Source: Aquimonas sp. (GTDB lineage Bacteria > Pseudomonadota > Gammaproteobacteria > Xanthomonadales > Xanthomonadaceae). Taken from it: a DNA stretch of 64,000 nucleotides. Below are positions 8,253 to 18,161 of the stretch, in pieces. The notes beneath the pieces were generated by a model. That model saw nothing but the letters and a program-made list of their open reading frames with translations, had not been told where the DNA came from and ran no database searches. The stretch covers positions 1-64,000 of the forward strand of contig JAKOMQ010000010.1 of assembly GCA_022241605.1 (NCBI GenBank), given 5' to 3'. The translations under genes were made by a program, and so were the position numbers. Position 1 is the first letter of the stretch. The number at the start of each line of letters is the position of its first letter.

Positions 8253-9269
8253 ATGAATGCACCGCTGATGACCCACTTCCTGAACACCCAGGACTGGACC
8301 CGCGAGGGCTTGAACGCACTGCTGGAGCAGGCCGCCGCCTTCAAGCGCAGCAAGCTGGGTGACCAGCTGCGCGGGCGCTCGATCGCGCTGGTGTTCTTCA
8401 ACCCGTCGATGCGCACCCGCACCAGCTTCGAGCTGGGCGCCTTCCAGCTGGGCGGCCATGCCATCGTGCTGCAGCCCGGCAAGGACGCCTGGCCGATCGA
8501 GTTCGAGCTGGGCACGGTGATGGATGGCGACACCGAGGAGCACATCGCCGAGGTCGCGCGCGTGCTGGCCCGCTATGTGGACCTTATCGGCGTGCGCGCG
8601 TTTCCGAAGTTCCAGGACTGGTCGGTGGACCGCGAGGACCGCGTGCTGCGGGCATTCGCCAAGTATTCCACGGTGCCGGTGATCAACATGGAGACGATCA
8701 CCCACCCCTGCCAGGAGCTGGCCCACGCGCTGGCCCTGCGCGAGCACTTCGGCACCGACGATCTGCGCGGCAAGAAGTACGTGCTGACCTGGACCTACCA
8801 CCCCAAGCCGCTGAACACCGCGGTGGCCAACTCCGCGCTGACCATCGCCACGCGGCTGGGCATGGACGTGACCCTGCTGTGCCCCACGCCCGAGTACGTG
8901 CTGGACGAGCGCTACATGCGCTGGGCGGCCGACAACGTCGACGCCAGCGGCGGCAGCTTCCGGGTCAGCCATGACACCGACGCGGCCTATAGCGGCGCCC
9001 ATGTGGTGTATGCCAAGAGCTGGGGAGCGATTCCTTACTTCGGCCGCTGGGACGAGGAAAAGCCCATCCGCGATGCGCACAAGCACTTCATCGTCGACGA
9101 ACGCAAGATGGCGCTGACCGACAACGGCGTCTTCAGCCACTGCCTGCCCCTGCGCCGCAACGTCAAGGCCACCGACGCCGTGATGGACAGCCCCGCCTGC
9201 ATCGCCATCAACGAAGCCGAGAACCGGCTGCATGTGCAAAAGGCCATCATGGCCACGCTGCTGCGCTGA
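8253..9269 (+). CDS. argF': N-acetylornithine carbamoyltransferase
   Basis: A 338-residue cytosolic enzyme that transfers the carbamoyl group to N-acetyl-L-ornithine, giving N-acetyl-L-citrulline. The carbamoyl-phosphate motif SMRTRTS is at 52-58, a HPCQELAHAL motif is in the middle and HCLPLRRNVKATD starts at 296. Lys305 corresponds to the carboxylated lysine known in the Xanthomonas enzyme. The HPCQ and CLPLRRN sequences separate this family from ordinary ornithine carbamoyltransferases. ATG 8253 is chosen because the conserved N-terminus starts there; upstream in-frame codons cross the terminator hairpin. It is first in the arg cluster. Confidence 0.95.
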   Translation: MNAPLMTHFLNTQDWTREGLNALLEQAAAFKRSKLGDQLRGRSIALVFFNPSMRTRTSFELGAFQLGGHAIVLQPGKDAWPIEFELGTVMDGDTEEHIAEVARVLARYVDLIGVRAFPKFQDWSVDREDRVLRAFAKYSTVPVINMETITHPCQELAHALALREHFGTDDLRGKKYVLTWTYHPKPLNTAVANSALTIATRLGMDVTLLCPTPEYVLDERYMRWAADNVDASGGSFRVSHDTDAAYSGAHVVYAKSWGAIPYFGRWDEEKPIRDAHKHFIVDERKMALTDNGVFSHCLPLRRNVKATDAVMDSPACIAINEAENRLHVQKAIMATLLR

Positions 9270-9282
9270 GCGCACCAGCGAC

Positions 9283-9318
9283 GGGATTCGGGATTGGGGA
9301 TTCGGGATTCGTTAGAGC
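9283..9318. repeat. GGGATTCG-type short repeat after argF'
   Basis: Four to five imperfect heptads of GGGATTCG/GGGATTG end in GATTCGTTAGAGC. The same motif, inverted (GCTCCAACGAATCCC), recurs at 9422-9502 at the start of argG. The two tracts flank the 97-base argF'-argG spacer as an inverted pair. Confidence 0.8.
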
Positions 9319-9415
9319 TGTTTCGCTTTAGCGTCCTGAACTGTCTGAGCCCGCATGACTTGATTGCTCTTCAACATCCGCTTCGTTTGCTCGCCCTCTC
9401 CCCAAGGACCGCCGC

Positions 9416-10681
9416 ATGCCCGCTCCAACGAATCCCGAATCCCGGATCCCGAATCTCGGCTCTCAAACGAATCCCGAATCCCGGATCCCGAATCCCGGCT
9501 CCATAGTGCTCGCCTTCTCCGGCGGCCTCGACACCAGCTTCTGCGTTCCCTGGCTGCGCGAACGCGGCTACGAGGTGCATACCGTGTTCGCCGATACCGG
9601 CGGCGTGGATGCAGAAGAGCGCGCCTACATCGAGGCGCGGGCGGTGGAGCTGGGCGCTGCCAGCCACGTCACCGTCGACGGTGGCCCGGCGATCTGGGAC
9701 GGCTTCGTCAAGCCTTTCGTCTGGGCCGGTGAGGGCTATCAGGGCCAGTACCCGCTGCTGGTCTCCGACCGCTATCTGATCGTCGATGCCGCGCTCAAGC
9801 GCTGCGCCGAGCTGGGCACCAAGCTCATCGCGCACGGCTGCACCGGCATGGGCAATGACCAGGTGCGTTTTGATCTGGCGGTGAAAGCGCAGGGCGACTA
9901 CGTGATCGTCGCGCCGATCCGCGAGATCCAGAAGGAGCACACCCAGACCCGCGCCTACGAGCAGGCCTACCTGGAGGAGCGCGGCTTCGAGGTGCGCGCC
10001 AAGCAGAAGAGCTACACCATCAACGAGAACCTGTTGGGCGTGACCATGTCCGGCGGCGAAATCGACAAGTGGGAGGCGCCGGGCGAGGGCGCGCGCGGGC
10101 TGTGCGCCAAGCGCGCCGACTGGCCGGCCGCGCCGCTGCAGCTGCGGATCGGCTTCGAGCATGGCGAGGCGGTGTCGATCAACGGCGAGCGCATGGACGG
10201 TGCGGCGTTGCTGGCGCGGCTCAACGCCGAGTTCGCCAAGTACGGCGTCGGCCGCGGCCTGTACACCGGCGACACCACGATCGGCCTGAAGGGCCGGATC
10301 ATTTTTGAGGCGCCGGGCCTCATCGCCCTGCTCACCGCCCACCGCGCGCTGGAAGAAACCGTGCTCACCAAGCAGCAGAACCGCTTCAAGCCCGAGGTGG
10401 CGCGCAAGTGGGTAGAACTGGTGTACGAAGGCTTCTACCACGACCCGCTGAAGTACGATCTGGAGGCCTTCCTCGCCAGCTCGCAGTCCAAGGTCAACGG
10501 CGAAGTGACGCTGGAAACGCACGGCGCCCGCGTCGACGCGGTGGCGGTGAGCTCGCCGCACATCCTCAATGCCAAGGGCGCGGTGTACGCGCAGTCGGCC
10601 GACTGGGGCGTGGAGGAGGCCGAGGGTTTCATCAAGCTGTTCGGCATGAGCAGCACGCTGTGGGCGGAAGTGAACAAGTGA
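9416..10681 (+). CDS. argG: Argininosuccinate synthase with repeat-encoded N-terminus
   Basis: This 421-residue enzyme joins citrulline and aspartate using ATP. Its PP-loop is AFSGGLDTS at 33-41 and the rest of the protein is conserved. Residues 4-30 are two 13-residue repeats ([13 protein letters not shown] and [13 protein letters not shown]) encoded by a 39-base tandem duplication of an intergenic-type repeat. The normal protein would have only a few residues before [11 protein letters not shown] 9416 has AAGGA seven bases upstream. The next in-frame candidate is the GTG after ATA, which would remove part of the first strand. The extension is therefore probably translated. It follows argF' and lies 350 bases before argE'. 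Confidence 0.95.
   Translation: MPAPTNPESRIPNLGSQTNPESRIPNPGSIVLAFSGGLDTSFCVPWLRERGYEVHTVFADTGGVDAEERAYIEARAVELGAASHVTVDGGPAIWDGFVKPFVWAGEGYQGQYPLLVSDRYLIVDAALKRCAELGTKLIAHGCTGMGNDQVRFDLAVKAQGDYVIVAPIREIQKEHTQTRAYEQAYLEERGFEVRAKQKSYTINENLLGVTMSGGEIDKWEAPGEGARGLCAKRADWPAAPLQLRIGFEHGEAVSINGERMDGAALLARLNAEFAKYGVGRGLYTGDTTIGLKGRIIFEAPGLIALLTAHRALEETVLTKQQNRFKPEVARKWVELVYEGFYHDPLKYDLEAFLASSQSKVNGEVTLETHGARVDAVAVSSPHILNAKGAVYAQSADWGVEEAEGFIKLFGMSSTLWAEVNK
9427..9502. repeat. 39-base tandem repeat inside the start of argG
   Basis: Two copies of AACGAATCCCGAATCCCGGA plus TCCCGAATC(T/C)CGGCTC start at 9427 and 9466, a period of 39 bases. The unit is built from the GGGATTCG heptad seen at 9283-9318, in opposite orientation. 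Its length is a multiple of three, so the reading frame is kept. Confidence 0.85.
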
Positions 10682-10811
10682 TGCTTGTGTGGGCGCGCTG
10701 AGGCTCGGGGGTGCATCGCTGTGCGTCGCTCCGGGTCAGGGTGCTCACCCCCGATGCAGCGGTAGCAAGCAAGTGCGGGGCAGGTCGCGGTGAAGCAACA
10801 GTCGTCGCGCA

Positions 10812-10992
10812 GTTCGCCCCTCACCCCTGCCCCTCTCCCGTCGGGAGAGGGGTTCAAACCCGGCAAGCCTGGAATGCGGGAATGCGCCAAATGCTGGGAG
10901 GCGCCAGCTGAATTTGACGCTCGGACTGTTTCGACGGGCGCCGCGTCCTAGCCCTTCTCCCCACGGGAGAGGGGTTGGGGTGAGGGGCCGAT
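10812..10992. repeat. Inverted pair of CCCCTCTCCC/GGGAGAGGGG repeats
   Basis: The 350-base argG-argE' spacer holds one palindromic tract, CCCCTCACCCCTGCCCCTCT to GGGAGAGGGG, at about 10817-10853. It holds the inverse, CCCTTCTCCCCACGGGAGAG to GTGAGGGG, at about 10951-10987. They belong to the same family as the array at 12160-12820. I see no gene in this spacer. Confidence 0.7.
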
Positions 10993-11031
10993 CGAAGCGC
11001 AGCACTGAAACATTTACGGCAGACCCAACCC

Positions 11032-12105
11032 ATGCTCGACCGCATCCTCCACCACCTCGAAAAGCTCGTCGCCTTCGACACCCGCAATCCTCCGCGCGAG
11101 ATCGGGCGCTCGATGTTCGACTACCTGCAGCAGTCGCTGCCGGGTTTCCGCTTCCAGCTGACCGATTTCGGCGCCGGCGCGATCGCCCTGCTGGCGGTGC
11201 GCGGCAACCCGAAGCGCGTGTTCAACGTGCACATGGACACCGTGCCCGACTCGCCGCACTGGAGCGCCGATCCACACGTGCTGCGGGTCACCGCCGACCG
11301 CGCGATCGGGCTTGGTGCCTGCGACATCAAGGGCGCCGCGGCCTGCCTGATCGCTGCGGCCGAGCAGACCCAGGGCGATGCGGCTTTCCTGTTCAGCACC
11401 GACGAGGAAGCCAACGACGCCCGCTGCATCGCCGGCTTTCTCGCCCAAGGCCATGACTTCATCGAGGCCATCGTCGCCGAGCCCACCCAGGCCCGCGCAG
11501 TGCTGGCGCATCGCGGCATCAGCTCGGTGCTGATGAAGTTCAAGGGCACCGCCGGCCATGCCTCGGGCGTGCAGGCCATGGAGCAGAGCGCGCTACACCA
11601 GGCTATCCGCTTCGGTGGCCGTGCGCTGGACTTCGTGCAGACCCAGGCCGGCGAGAGCTTCGGCGGGCTGCAGGGCCTGCGCTTCAACATCGGCCGCGTC
11701 GAAGGCGGTATCAAGGCCAACATGATCGCGCCGGCGGCCGAGCTGCGCTTCGGCTTCCGCCCGCTGCCCTCGCACTCGATCGACGGCTTGCTAGACACCT
11801 TCCGCGGCTTCGCCTCGGCGGATGCCTTGGCCCATTTTGAGGAAACCTTCCGCGGCCCCTCGCTGCCCTCCGGCGGCGACACCGCTGAGAAATTCGCCCG
11901 CGCGGAAGCCCTGGTGGCCGAGCTTGGCCTGCCGGTCGGCCCGGCCGTGGATTTCTGGACCGAGGCCTCGCTGTTCTCCGCGGGTGGCCTCACTGCCATC
12001 GTGTACGGCCCGGGCGATATCGAACAGGCGCATACGGCGGATGAGTGGGTCGCTCTGGAGCAGCTTGAGGCGGTGGCAAAGACATATCTGCGATTGTTCG
12101 CCTGA
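11032..12105 (+). CDS. argE': N-acetyl-L-citrulline deacetylase (M20 family)
   Basis: A 357-residue metallo-deacylase. The metal and catalytic residues of the M20 family are visible: His67 and Asp69 in HMDTVPDS, Asp98 in GLGACDIKG, and the Glu125/Glu126 pair in STDEEAND. A dimerisation domain follows (GHASGVQAMEQ). In organisms with AOTCase this protein removes the acetyl group from N-acetylcitrulline to yield citrulline for ArgG. The position between argG and argB is the Xanthomonas arrangement and supports this substrate over acetylornithine. ATG 11032 follows a sequence without a clear ribosome site. Confidence 0.9.
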   Translation: MLDRILHHLEKLVAFDTRNPPREIGRSMFDYLQQSLPGFRFQLTDFGAGAIALLAVRGNPKRVFNVHMDTVPDSPHWSADPHVLRVTADRAIGLGACDIKGAAACLIAAAEQTQGDAAFLFSTDEEANDARCIAGFLAQGHDFIEAIVAEPTQARAVLAHRGISSVLMKFKGTAGHASGVQAMEQSALHQAIRFGGRALDFVQTQAGESFGGLQGLRFNIGRVEGGIKANMIAPAAELRFGFRPLPSHSIDGLLDTFRGFASADALAHFEETFRGPSLPSGGDTAEKFARAEALVAELGLPVGPAVDFWTEASLFSAGGLTAIVYGPGDIEQAHTADEWVALEQLEAVAKTYLRLFA

Positions 12106-12159
12106 GTCGCAGCCCTCAATGGCAGCAGGCTTGCGACCGCCTGAGCTTATGCGAACAAG

Positions 12160-12820
12160 CCCCTCTCCCCTGGTGGGAGAAGGGTTGGGGAGAGGGGGCA
12201 AGCCTCGCGGCAAGAGCTCTCCCCCTCTCCCCCGCCCCCTCTCCCTCCGGGGGAGAGGGGAGACAAGCGGCTCTGCTTAAAGGTGTTTGCAAGTTTTCCA
12301 GCCGATGCTCAAGCCAACGCACTGAAACAGAATGAAGAGCCCCTCTCCCCTCGTGGGAGAGGGGTTGGGGAGAGGGGGCAAACCTCGCGGCAAGAGTTCT
12401 CCCCCCTCTCCCCCAGCCCCTCCCCCTCCAGGGGAGAGGGGAGAAAAGCGGCTCTACTTCAAGGTGTTTGCAAGTCTTCCAGCCGATGTTCAAGCCGATG
12501 CACTGAAACAGAACGAAGAGCCCCTCTCCCCTCGTGGGAGAGGGGTTGGGGAGAGGGGGGCAAACCTCGCGGCAAGAGTTCTCCCCCTCTCCCCCAGCCC
12601 CTCCCCCTCCAGGGGAGAGGGGAGAAAAGCGGCTCCGCTTCAAGGTGTTTGCAAGTCTTCCAGCCGATGCTCAAGCCAATGCACTGAAACAGAACGAAGA
12701 GCCCCTCTCCCCTGGAGGGAGAGGGGTTGGGGAGAGGGGGCAAACCTCGCGGCAAGAGTTCTCCCCCTCTCCCCCAGCCCCTCCCCCACGAAGGGGGGAG
12801 GGGAGACACGCAGCTCCGTT
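12160..12820. repeat. Four-unit tandem array of 181-base palindromic repeats
   Basis: Units start at 12160, 12340, 12521 and 12702. Three are 180-181 bases and the fourth breaks off after about 115. Each has a hairpin tract CCCCTCTCCC...GGGAGAGGGGTTGGGG, a 20-base core GCAAACCTCGCGGCAAGAGT, and an inverse hairpin tract. A 60-base spacer containing GTTTGCAAGTCTTCCAGCCG and CACTGAAACAGAACGAAGAG follows. Long frames cross the array on both strands, but the 181-base period rotates the frame and the peptides are repeat translations. It separates argE' from argB within the cluster. Confidence 0.85.
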
Positions 12821-12887
12821 CGAGCGCATCGGCGCCTCGTTCGGCCTTGTTCCAACCGCCCCTCCGCAAAAAACCGACTCACGCCCC

Positions 12888-14198
12888 ATGGCCAAAGAAC
12901 TCCGCCCCACCATCGTCCGCCTGCTCTCCAACATGGCTTCGGCCAAGGAGATCCAGCAGTACCTGAAGCGCTTTTCGCAGGTCGATGCCGAGCGCTTTGC
13001 GCTGGTCAAGGTCGGCGGCGCCATCCTCCGCGAGGAAATGGATGCCCTGGTCAGCTCGCTGGCCTTTCTGCAGCAGGTGGGCCTGACCCCGATCGTGCTG
13101 CATGGGGCCGGCCCGCAGCTGGACGATGAAATGAAGGCCGCCGGCATCACCAAGCAGACCGTCGACGGCCTGCGCGTGACCACGCCCGAGGTGCTGCGCA
13201 TCGTGCGGCGGGTGTTCATGAGCGAGAACCTGCGCCTGGTCGAAGCCCTGCAGATGGCCGGCGTGCGCGCCACCTCGATCCCCGGCGGCGTGTTCGAGGC
13301 CGACTTCCTCAACAAGCGCAAGTACGGCCTGGTCGGCAAGGTCACCACCGTGCACACCGAGGGCATCCAGGCGGCGATCAAGGCCGGCTCGATCCCGGTC
13401 ATCACCAGCCTCGGTGAGACGGCCGGGGGGCAGATGGTGAACTTGAATGCCGACTGGGCCGCCAATGATCTGGTCAAGGAGCTGCAGCCCTACAAGATCG
13501 TGTTCCTGACCGGCACCGGTGGCCTGCTGGACGGCGAGGGCCGGGTGATCGACTCGATCAACCTCTCCACCGAATACGCGCATCTGATGCAGCAGGACTG
13601 GCTGCACTCCGGCATGAAGGTCAAGATCGAGCAGATCCACGACCTGCTGATGCAGCTGCCGCCCTCGTCCTCGGTTTCGATCACCAAGCCCGACGAGCTG
13701 GCCAAAGAGCTGTTCACCCACCGCGGCTCCGGCACGCTGGTGCGGCGCGGCGAGAAGATCCATTCGAAGAAGAGCTTCAAGGGTCTCGACCTCAAGCGCC
13801 TGCAGGCGCTGATCGAATCGAGCTTTGGCCGCAAGCTGGTCAAGGGCTATTTCGAGTCGGTCAAGCCGCACCGTATCTATGTCAGCGAGCACTATCGCGC
13901 GGCGCTGATCCTGACGCTGGAGAACGGCATCCCGCACCTCGACAAGTTCGCAGTCAGCGATGACGCGCAAGGCGAAGGCCTGGGCCGCGCCGCCTGGCAG
14001 GTGATGCGCGCCGAGAACCCGAAGCTGTTCTGGCGCTCGCGGCGCGAGAACGCGGTCAACGATTTCTATTTCAGTGAGAGCGACGGCTGCATCAAGGGCG
14101 AACGCTGGAATGTGTTCTGGTACGGGCTGGAAGCCTTCGAGGACATCCGCTTCGCGGTAGAGCACTGTCGCGAACGACCGGCCACCCTGAAGGGTTGA
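12888..14198 (+). CDS. argB: Bifunctional N-acetylglutamate kinase/synthase
   Basis: A 436-residue fusion. Residues 1 to about 275 are an amino-acid-kinase fold, with LVKVGGAIL near the start and [10 protein letters not shown] binding acetylglutamate. Residues from about 285 form a GNAT acetyltransferase domain, with [14 protein letters not shown] as the acetyl-CoA loop. It can both make N-acetylglutamate and phosphorylate it, so no separate argA is needed. This is the Xanthomonas/vertebrate-like NAGS-K type. ATG 12888 is chosen because the family sequence begins at [16 protein letters not shown]; the open frame upstream only translates repeats. argC follows ten bases after the stop. Confidence 0.95.
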   Translation: MAKELRPTIVRLLSNMASAKEIQQYLKRFSQVDAERFALVKVGGAILREEMDALVSSLAFLQQVGLTPIVLHGAGPQLDDEMKAAGITKQTVDGLRVTTPEVLRIVRRVFMSENLRLVEALQMAGVRATSIPGGVFEADFLNKRKYGLVGKVTTVHTEGIQAAIKAGSIPVITSLGETAGGQMVNLNADWAANDLVKELQPYKIVFLTGTGGLLDGEGRVIDSINLSTEYAHLMQQDWLHSGMKVKIEQIHDLLMQLPPSSSVSITKPDELAKELFTHRGSGTLVRRGEKIHSKKSFKGLDLKRLQALIESSFGRKLVKGYFESVKPHRIYVSEHYRAALILTLENGIPHLDKFAVSDDAQGEGLGRAAWQVMRAENPKLFWRSRRENAVNDFYFSESDGCIKGERWNVFWYGLEAFEDIRFAVEHCRERPATLKG

Positions 14199-14208
14199 GG
14201 AGCCTGCG

Positions 14209-15170
<962 letters not shown>

Positions 15171-15174
<4 letters not shown>

Positions 15175-16457
15175 GTGGACTGCTGTGGCAGAAGCCGGGC
15201 GTCAAGGTCGACGCCCGCATCCAGGATTTCCTGGCCGGCGAGGACGTCATCCTTGATCGCGAGTTCATCCGCTTCGACATCACCGCCAGCCGCGCGCACG
15301 CGCAGGGCCTGCAGCGTATCGGCATCCTGAGCGCCGATGAGCTGGCCGGCATCGAGCGCGAACTGAGCGCGCTGGACGCGGCCATCGTCGCCGGCGAGTT
15401 TGTGCTGGATGCGCGCTTCGAGGACATGCACAGCGCCATCGAGGCCTGGCTGACCGAGAAGCTCGGCGATGCCGGCAAGCGCATCCACACCGGCCGCAGC
15501 CGCAACGATCAGGTGCTGGTGGCCACACGGCTGTGGCTCAAGGATCGACTGAGCCGCCTGCATGCGCTCTGCGTCGAAACCGCGCAGGTGGCGCTGCAGC
15601 GCGCAGAGGCTGAAGCGATGCTGCCGCTGCCCGGCTACACCCATCTGCAGCGCGCGATGGTGTCGAGCTGCGGCATGTGGTGGGCGGCCTGGGCGGAGGG
15701 CTTTATCGACAACGCCCAGCGCGCGCGCGACACCCTGGCCTGGATCGATGCCAACCCGCTGGGCAGCGCCGCCGGCTACGGCATCAACCTGCCGCTGGAC
15801 CGCGACCACACCACCGCCGCGCTCGGCTTGGGCCGCATGCAGCTGGTGGCGACCTATGCGCAGCTCTCGCGCGGCAAGTTCGAACTGGCCGCAGTCGAGG
15901 CGCTGGGTTCGGCCACGCTGGACCTGCGCCGGCTGGCCTGGGACCTCTCGCTGTTCACCGCCGCCGAGTTCGGCTTCGTCAAGCTGCCTGCCGAATACAC
16001 CACCGGCAGCTCGATCATGCCCAACAAGCGCAACCCGGACGTGATCGAACTGATGCGCGCCGTGCACGCCTCGATCTCGGCCGCGCGCACAGAGCTGGAC
16101 CAGCTTCTCAGCCTGCCTTCCGGCTATCACCGCGATCTGCAGTTCAGCAAGGGCGCGATCGTGCACGCCTTCGGCCGCGGCCTGTCAGCGCTGGAGCTGC
16201 TGCCCGACCTGCTGCGCAACCTCGAATGGGTGCCCGAGCGCATGCGCGCCGCACTCGAACCCTCGATGTACGCCACCGACCTCGCGGTTGAGCTGGCCCG
16301 TGACGGCCTGCCCTTTCGCGAGGCCTACGTGCAGGCGGCCGACCCCGCGCGCTGGGCGCAGCGTGACCCGCAGGCGAGCATCGAGGCGCGCGTATCGGCG
16401 GGGGCTTCGGGCCAGTTGAGGCTTGAGGTGTTGAGGGAGCGCTTGGCGTCCCTGTGA
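15171..16457 (+). CDS. argH: Argininosuccinate lyase
   Basis: This 428-residue member of the fumarase/aspartase superfamily cleaves argininosuccinate to arginine and fumarate, the last step of the pathway. The signature [12 protein letters not shown] lies near residues 279-290. TGRSRNDQV and the GYTHLQRA substrate motif are also present. Translation starts at GTG 15171 within the end of argC. In Xanthomonas the next genes are usually proB-proA; here the cluster ends with argH and a MITE follows. Confidence 0.96.
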
Positions 16458-16564
16458 GACCGCCTTGGACGGAATGCGGTGTCTCTCGTCAGGGCCGGAG
16501 CTTACGTACGCTGCAGCCCGCGGGCATCAGCCCTGTTCGGCTGTGCCGAGCGCGGCCTGGCTCA

Positions 16565-16742
16565 GAGCCTGTGGAAAAATCCAGACGCCGTCGCGAGGGT
16601 GTCGCTGGGCGTTCGTGGCAAAGCGCGGTACGTGAATACACGGGAGTTCGGTGTACTGAATGACCGCAGGAGTCGCATAGCGCGCTCCCGCCATTAGCGT
16701 CCAGCGGCGGCCGCAGCAGGCGGATGGTTGTTTCACAGGCTC
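16565..16742. mobile_element. 178-base MITE, copy 1, with intact TIRs and TCA duplication
   Basis: The element begins GAGCCTGTGGAAAAATCCAG and its reverse strand begins GAGCCTGTGAAACAACCATC, so the ends are inverted repeats of about 12 bases. Both flanks are TCA, at 16562-16564 and 16743-16745, a three-base TNA-type target duplication. It has no coding capacity. TIR and duplication resemble the IS1031 group of the IS5 family, which may supply the transposase in trans. The right-hand TCA is also the TGA stop of the minus-strand gene at 16743-17591. Confidence 0.75.
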
Positions 16743-17591
16743 TCAGCGGCCGACCATCAGCTCGAAGCTGCCCAGCTCCGAGCTCATCACCACCGCAAGA
16801 GGGCTTCCGGCGGCGGCCATCACCTGCGGCAGGCTGCGCTCGAAATCCGGTGGCGACGGGCTGTAGGGCTCGTCTTCCTGCAGGGTTTCGCGGATGACGT
16901 AGCCCATGATCACGTTGAGCAGTTCGCCCAAGGCGTCGCGGGCGAGTTCGTCATCGCAGCGCTCGGGTGCGATGCGCATGAAGGCACAGGCGATCCGACG
17001 CGCGCTGTCGAGATCGCAGGCCAGCGCAAGGATCAACGGCGTGTTGGCTTCGACAGTAATGCAGGCGGTCACGCGGCCGGGTGCGTCGTCGGCTGCCTCG
17101 ACAATCCCCGCAAATTGCGCGCGGCTCTTGAGGATGCGGGTGAACTGCTTGGCGCAGGCGTTGATGGCTAGGCCGATTTCCTGCGCCAGCGCGTGCCCTG
17201 ACACGCTTTGCTGGTAGCCCAGCTCGGCGCTCTGGCGCTCGGCCTGCTGCTCATCCAGCGCCTGCTGCAGCTGCGCGGGCTGGATCATGCCCTGTTCGAT
17301 GAGGATGCTCCCGAACATCTTGCGCCCGGCCTTCTGGGCCGCCAGCAGGTGCTCGATCTGGGCTGCGCCGAGCAGGCCCAGCTCGATCGCGATATCGCCG
17401 AAGCGCTTGTCCTCGCGTCGCTGGCGGTCGTTGATGACCTGTGCCTGCTTGCTGTCCAGCAGCCCCTCCTGCACTGCGAGTTCGCCCAGCATGGGGCTGC
17501 ACTCGCGCTGGATTTCCAGCGCGCGCAGCAACTGCTGCTTGTCGATCAGACCCTGTTCGAGCAGGTATTGCCCAAGAAACTTGACTGCCAT
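16743..17591 (-). CDS. CheX-type phosphatase fused to MshEN-like repeats
   Basis: The protein has 282 residues. The first ~115 contain four repeats of the pattern LGxxLxxxGLxxxxQLxxALxxQ, starting near residues 5, 35, 64 and 93. This is the pattern of the MshEN/type II secretion ATPase N-terminal domain, some of which bind cyclic-di-GMP. The C-terminal half is a CheC/CheX/FliY-like domain with the phosphatase motif ExxN as Glu223-Leu-Leu-Asn226. CheX proteins dephosphorylate CheY~P. It lies 43 bases after a CheY-like gene, its likely substrate. Cyclic-di-GMP binding is inference: the first repeat has FLG where an RLG is expected. Confidence 0.75.
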   Translation of the reverse strand: MAVKFLGQYLLEQGLIDKQQLLRALEIQRECSPMLGELAVQEGLLDSKQAQVINDRQRREDKRFGDIAIELGLLGAAQIEHLLAAQKAGRKMFGSILIEQGMIQPAQLQQALDEQQAERQSAELGYQQSVSGHALAQEIGLAINACAKQFTRILKSRAQFAGIVEAADDAPGRVTACITVEANTPLILALACDLDSARRIACAFMRIAPERCDDELARDALGELLNVIMGYVIRETLQEDEPYSPSPPDFERSLPQVMAAAGSPLAVVMSSELGSFELMVGR

Positions 17592-17634
17592 TGCATGCCT
17601 CCGGACGGCGCGGCGAAAGAGGGGCGGGCGGGGC

Positions 17635-18012
17635 TCAGCCGCCGCTGCCGATAGCTTCCTTGATGACTCGGATCAGGGCCTCGGTTTCGATGGGCTTTTG
17701 AAGATAGGACTTGGCGCCCAGGCGCAGACATTTTTCGATGTCGCCCTGCGCGCCCAGCGAGCTGAGCACGATCACCACGGCCTCGGGGTCGAAGTCGAGG
17801 ATCTCGCGCAGCGCACCCTGGCCGGTCATTTTGGGCATCACCAGATCCAGCAGGACGACATCGGGCCGCGTGGCCTTGTACTGAGCGATGGCGGCGAGCC
17901 CGTCTTCCGCCTCGCCGACCACGCTCAGCCCGTGTTCTTCCAGAATCGAGGCGGTCATGGTGCGCATGGCGCGTGAGTCGTCGCACAGCAGCACCGTGGT
18001 CTTGGACGTCAT
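17635..18012 (-). CDS. CheY-like response regulator
   Basis: A stand-alone 125-residue receiver domain with Asp11/Asp12 in LLCDDSRAMR, phospho-acceptor Asp56 (VVLLDLVMP), Ser84/Ser85 at the switch position and Lys106 (YLQKPIE). ATG 18012 has GAGGAAG eight bases upstream; the open frame further upstream is not receiver-like. Co-transcribed with the CheX fusion downstream, it is the natural target of that phosphatase. Confidence 0.9.
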   Translation of the reverse strand: MTSKTTVLLCDDSRAMRTMTASILEEHGLSVVGEAEDGLAAIAQYKATRPDVVLLDLVMPKMTGQGALREILDFDPEAVVIVLSSLGAQGDIEKCLRLGAKSYLQKPIETEALIRVIKEAIGSGG

Positions 18013-18145
18013 GACTGTCTTCCTCAAGCGATCGGGGCAGGCCGTCGCGGTGGCCTGTGTCGTGGTTTTCTGCCGCCACCGTCGGCAGCGTGTTCTTGTC
18101 GGAAGCCGGCTTGAGGCCGGTGCCGCCTGCTGCTCACTAAGCGGA

Positions 18146-18161
18146 TGCAAATCGTGCGCCA
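18146..18161 (-). promoter_or_regulatory. Candidate sigma-54 promoter for the CheY-CheX unit
   Basis: On the minus strand the site reads TGGCGCACGATTTGCA, with GG, 10 bases, GC spacing. It is nearly the same as the site at 24730 before the other CheY operon. The start codon at 18012 is about 120 bases downstream. Confidence 0.5.

Noticed and set aside
12160..12820. Possible CRISPR array
   Set aside because: Units are 181 bases and almost identical throughout, with no short repeats separated by unique spacers and no cas genes.
12283..13129. Several overlapping frames through the 181-base array
   Set aside because: They translate the same repeat in rotating frames, have no ribosome sites and run into argB out of or before its true start.
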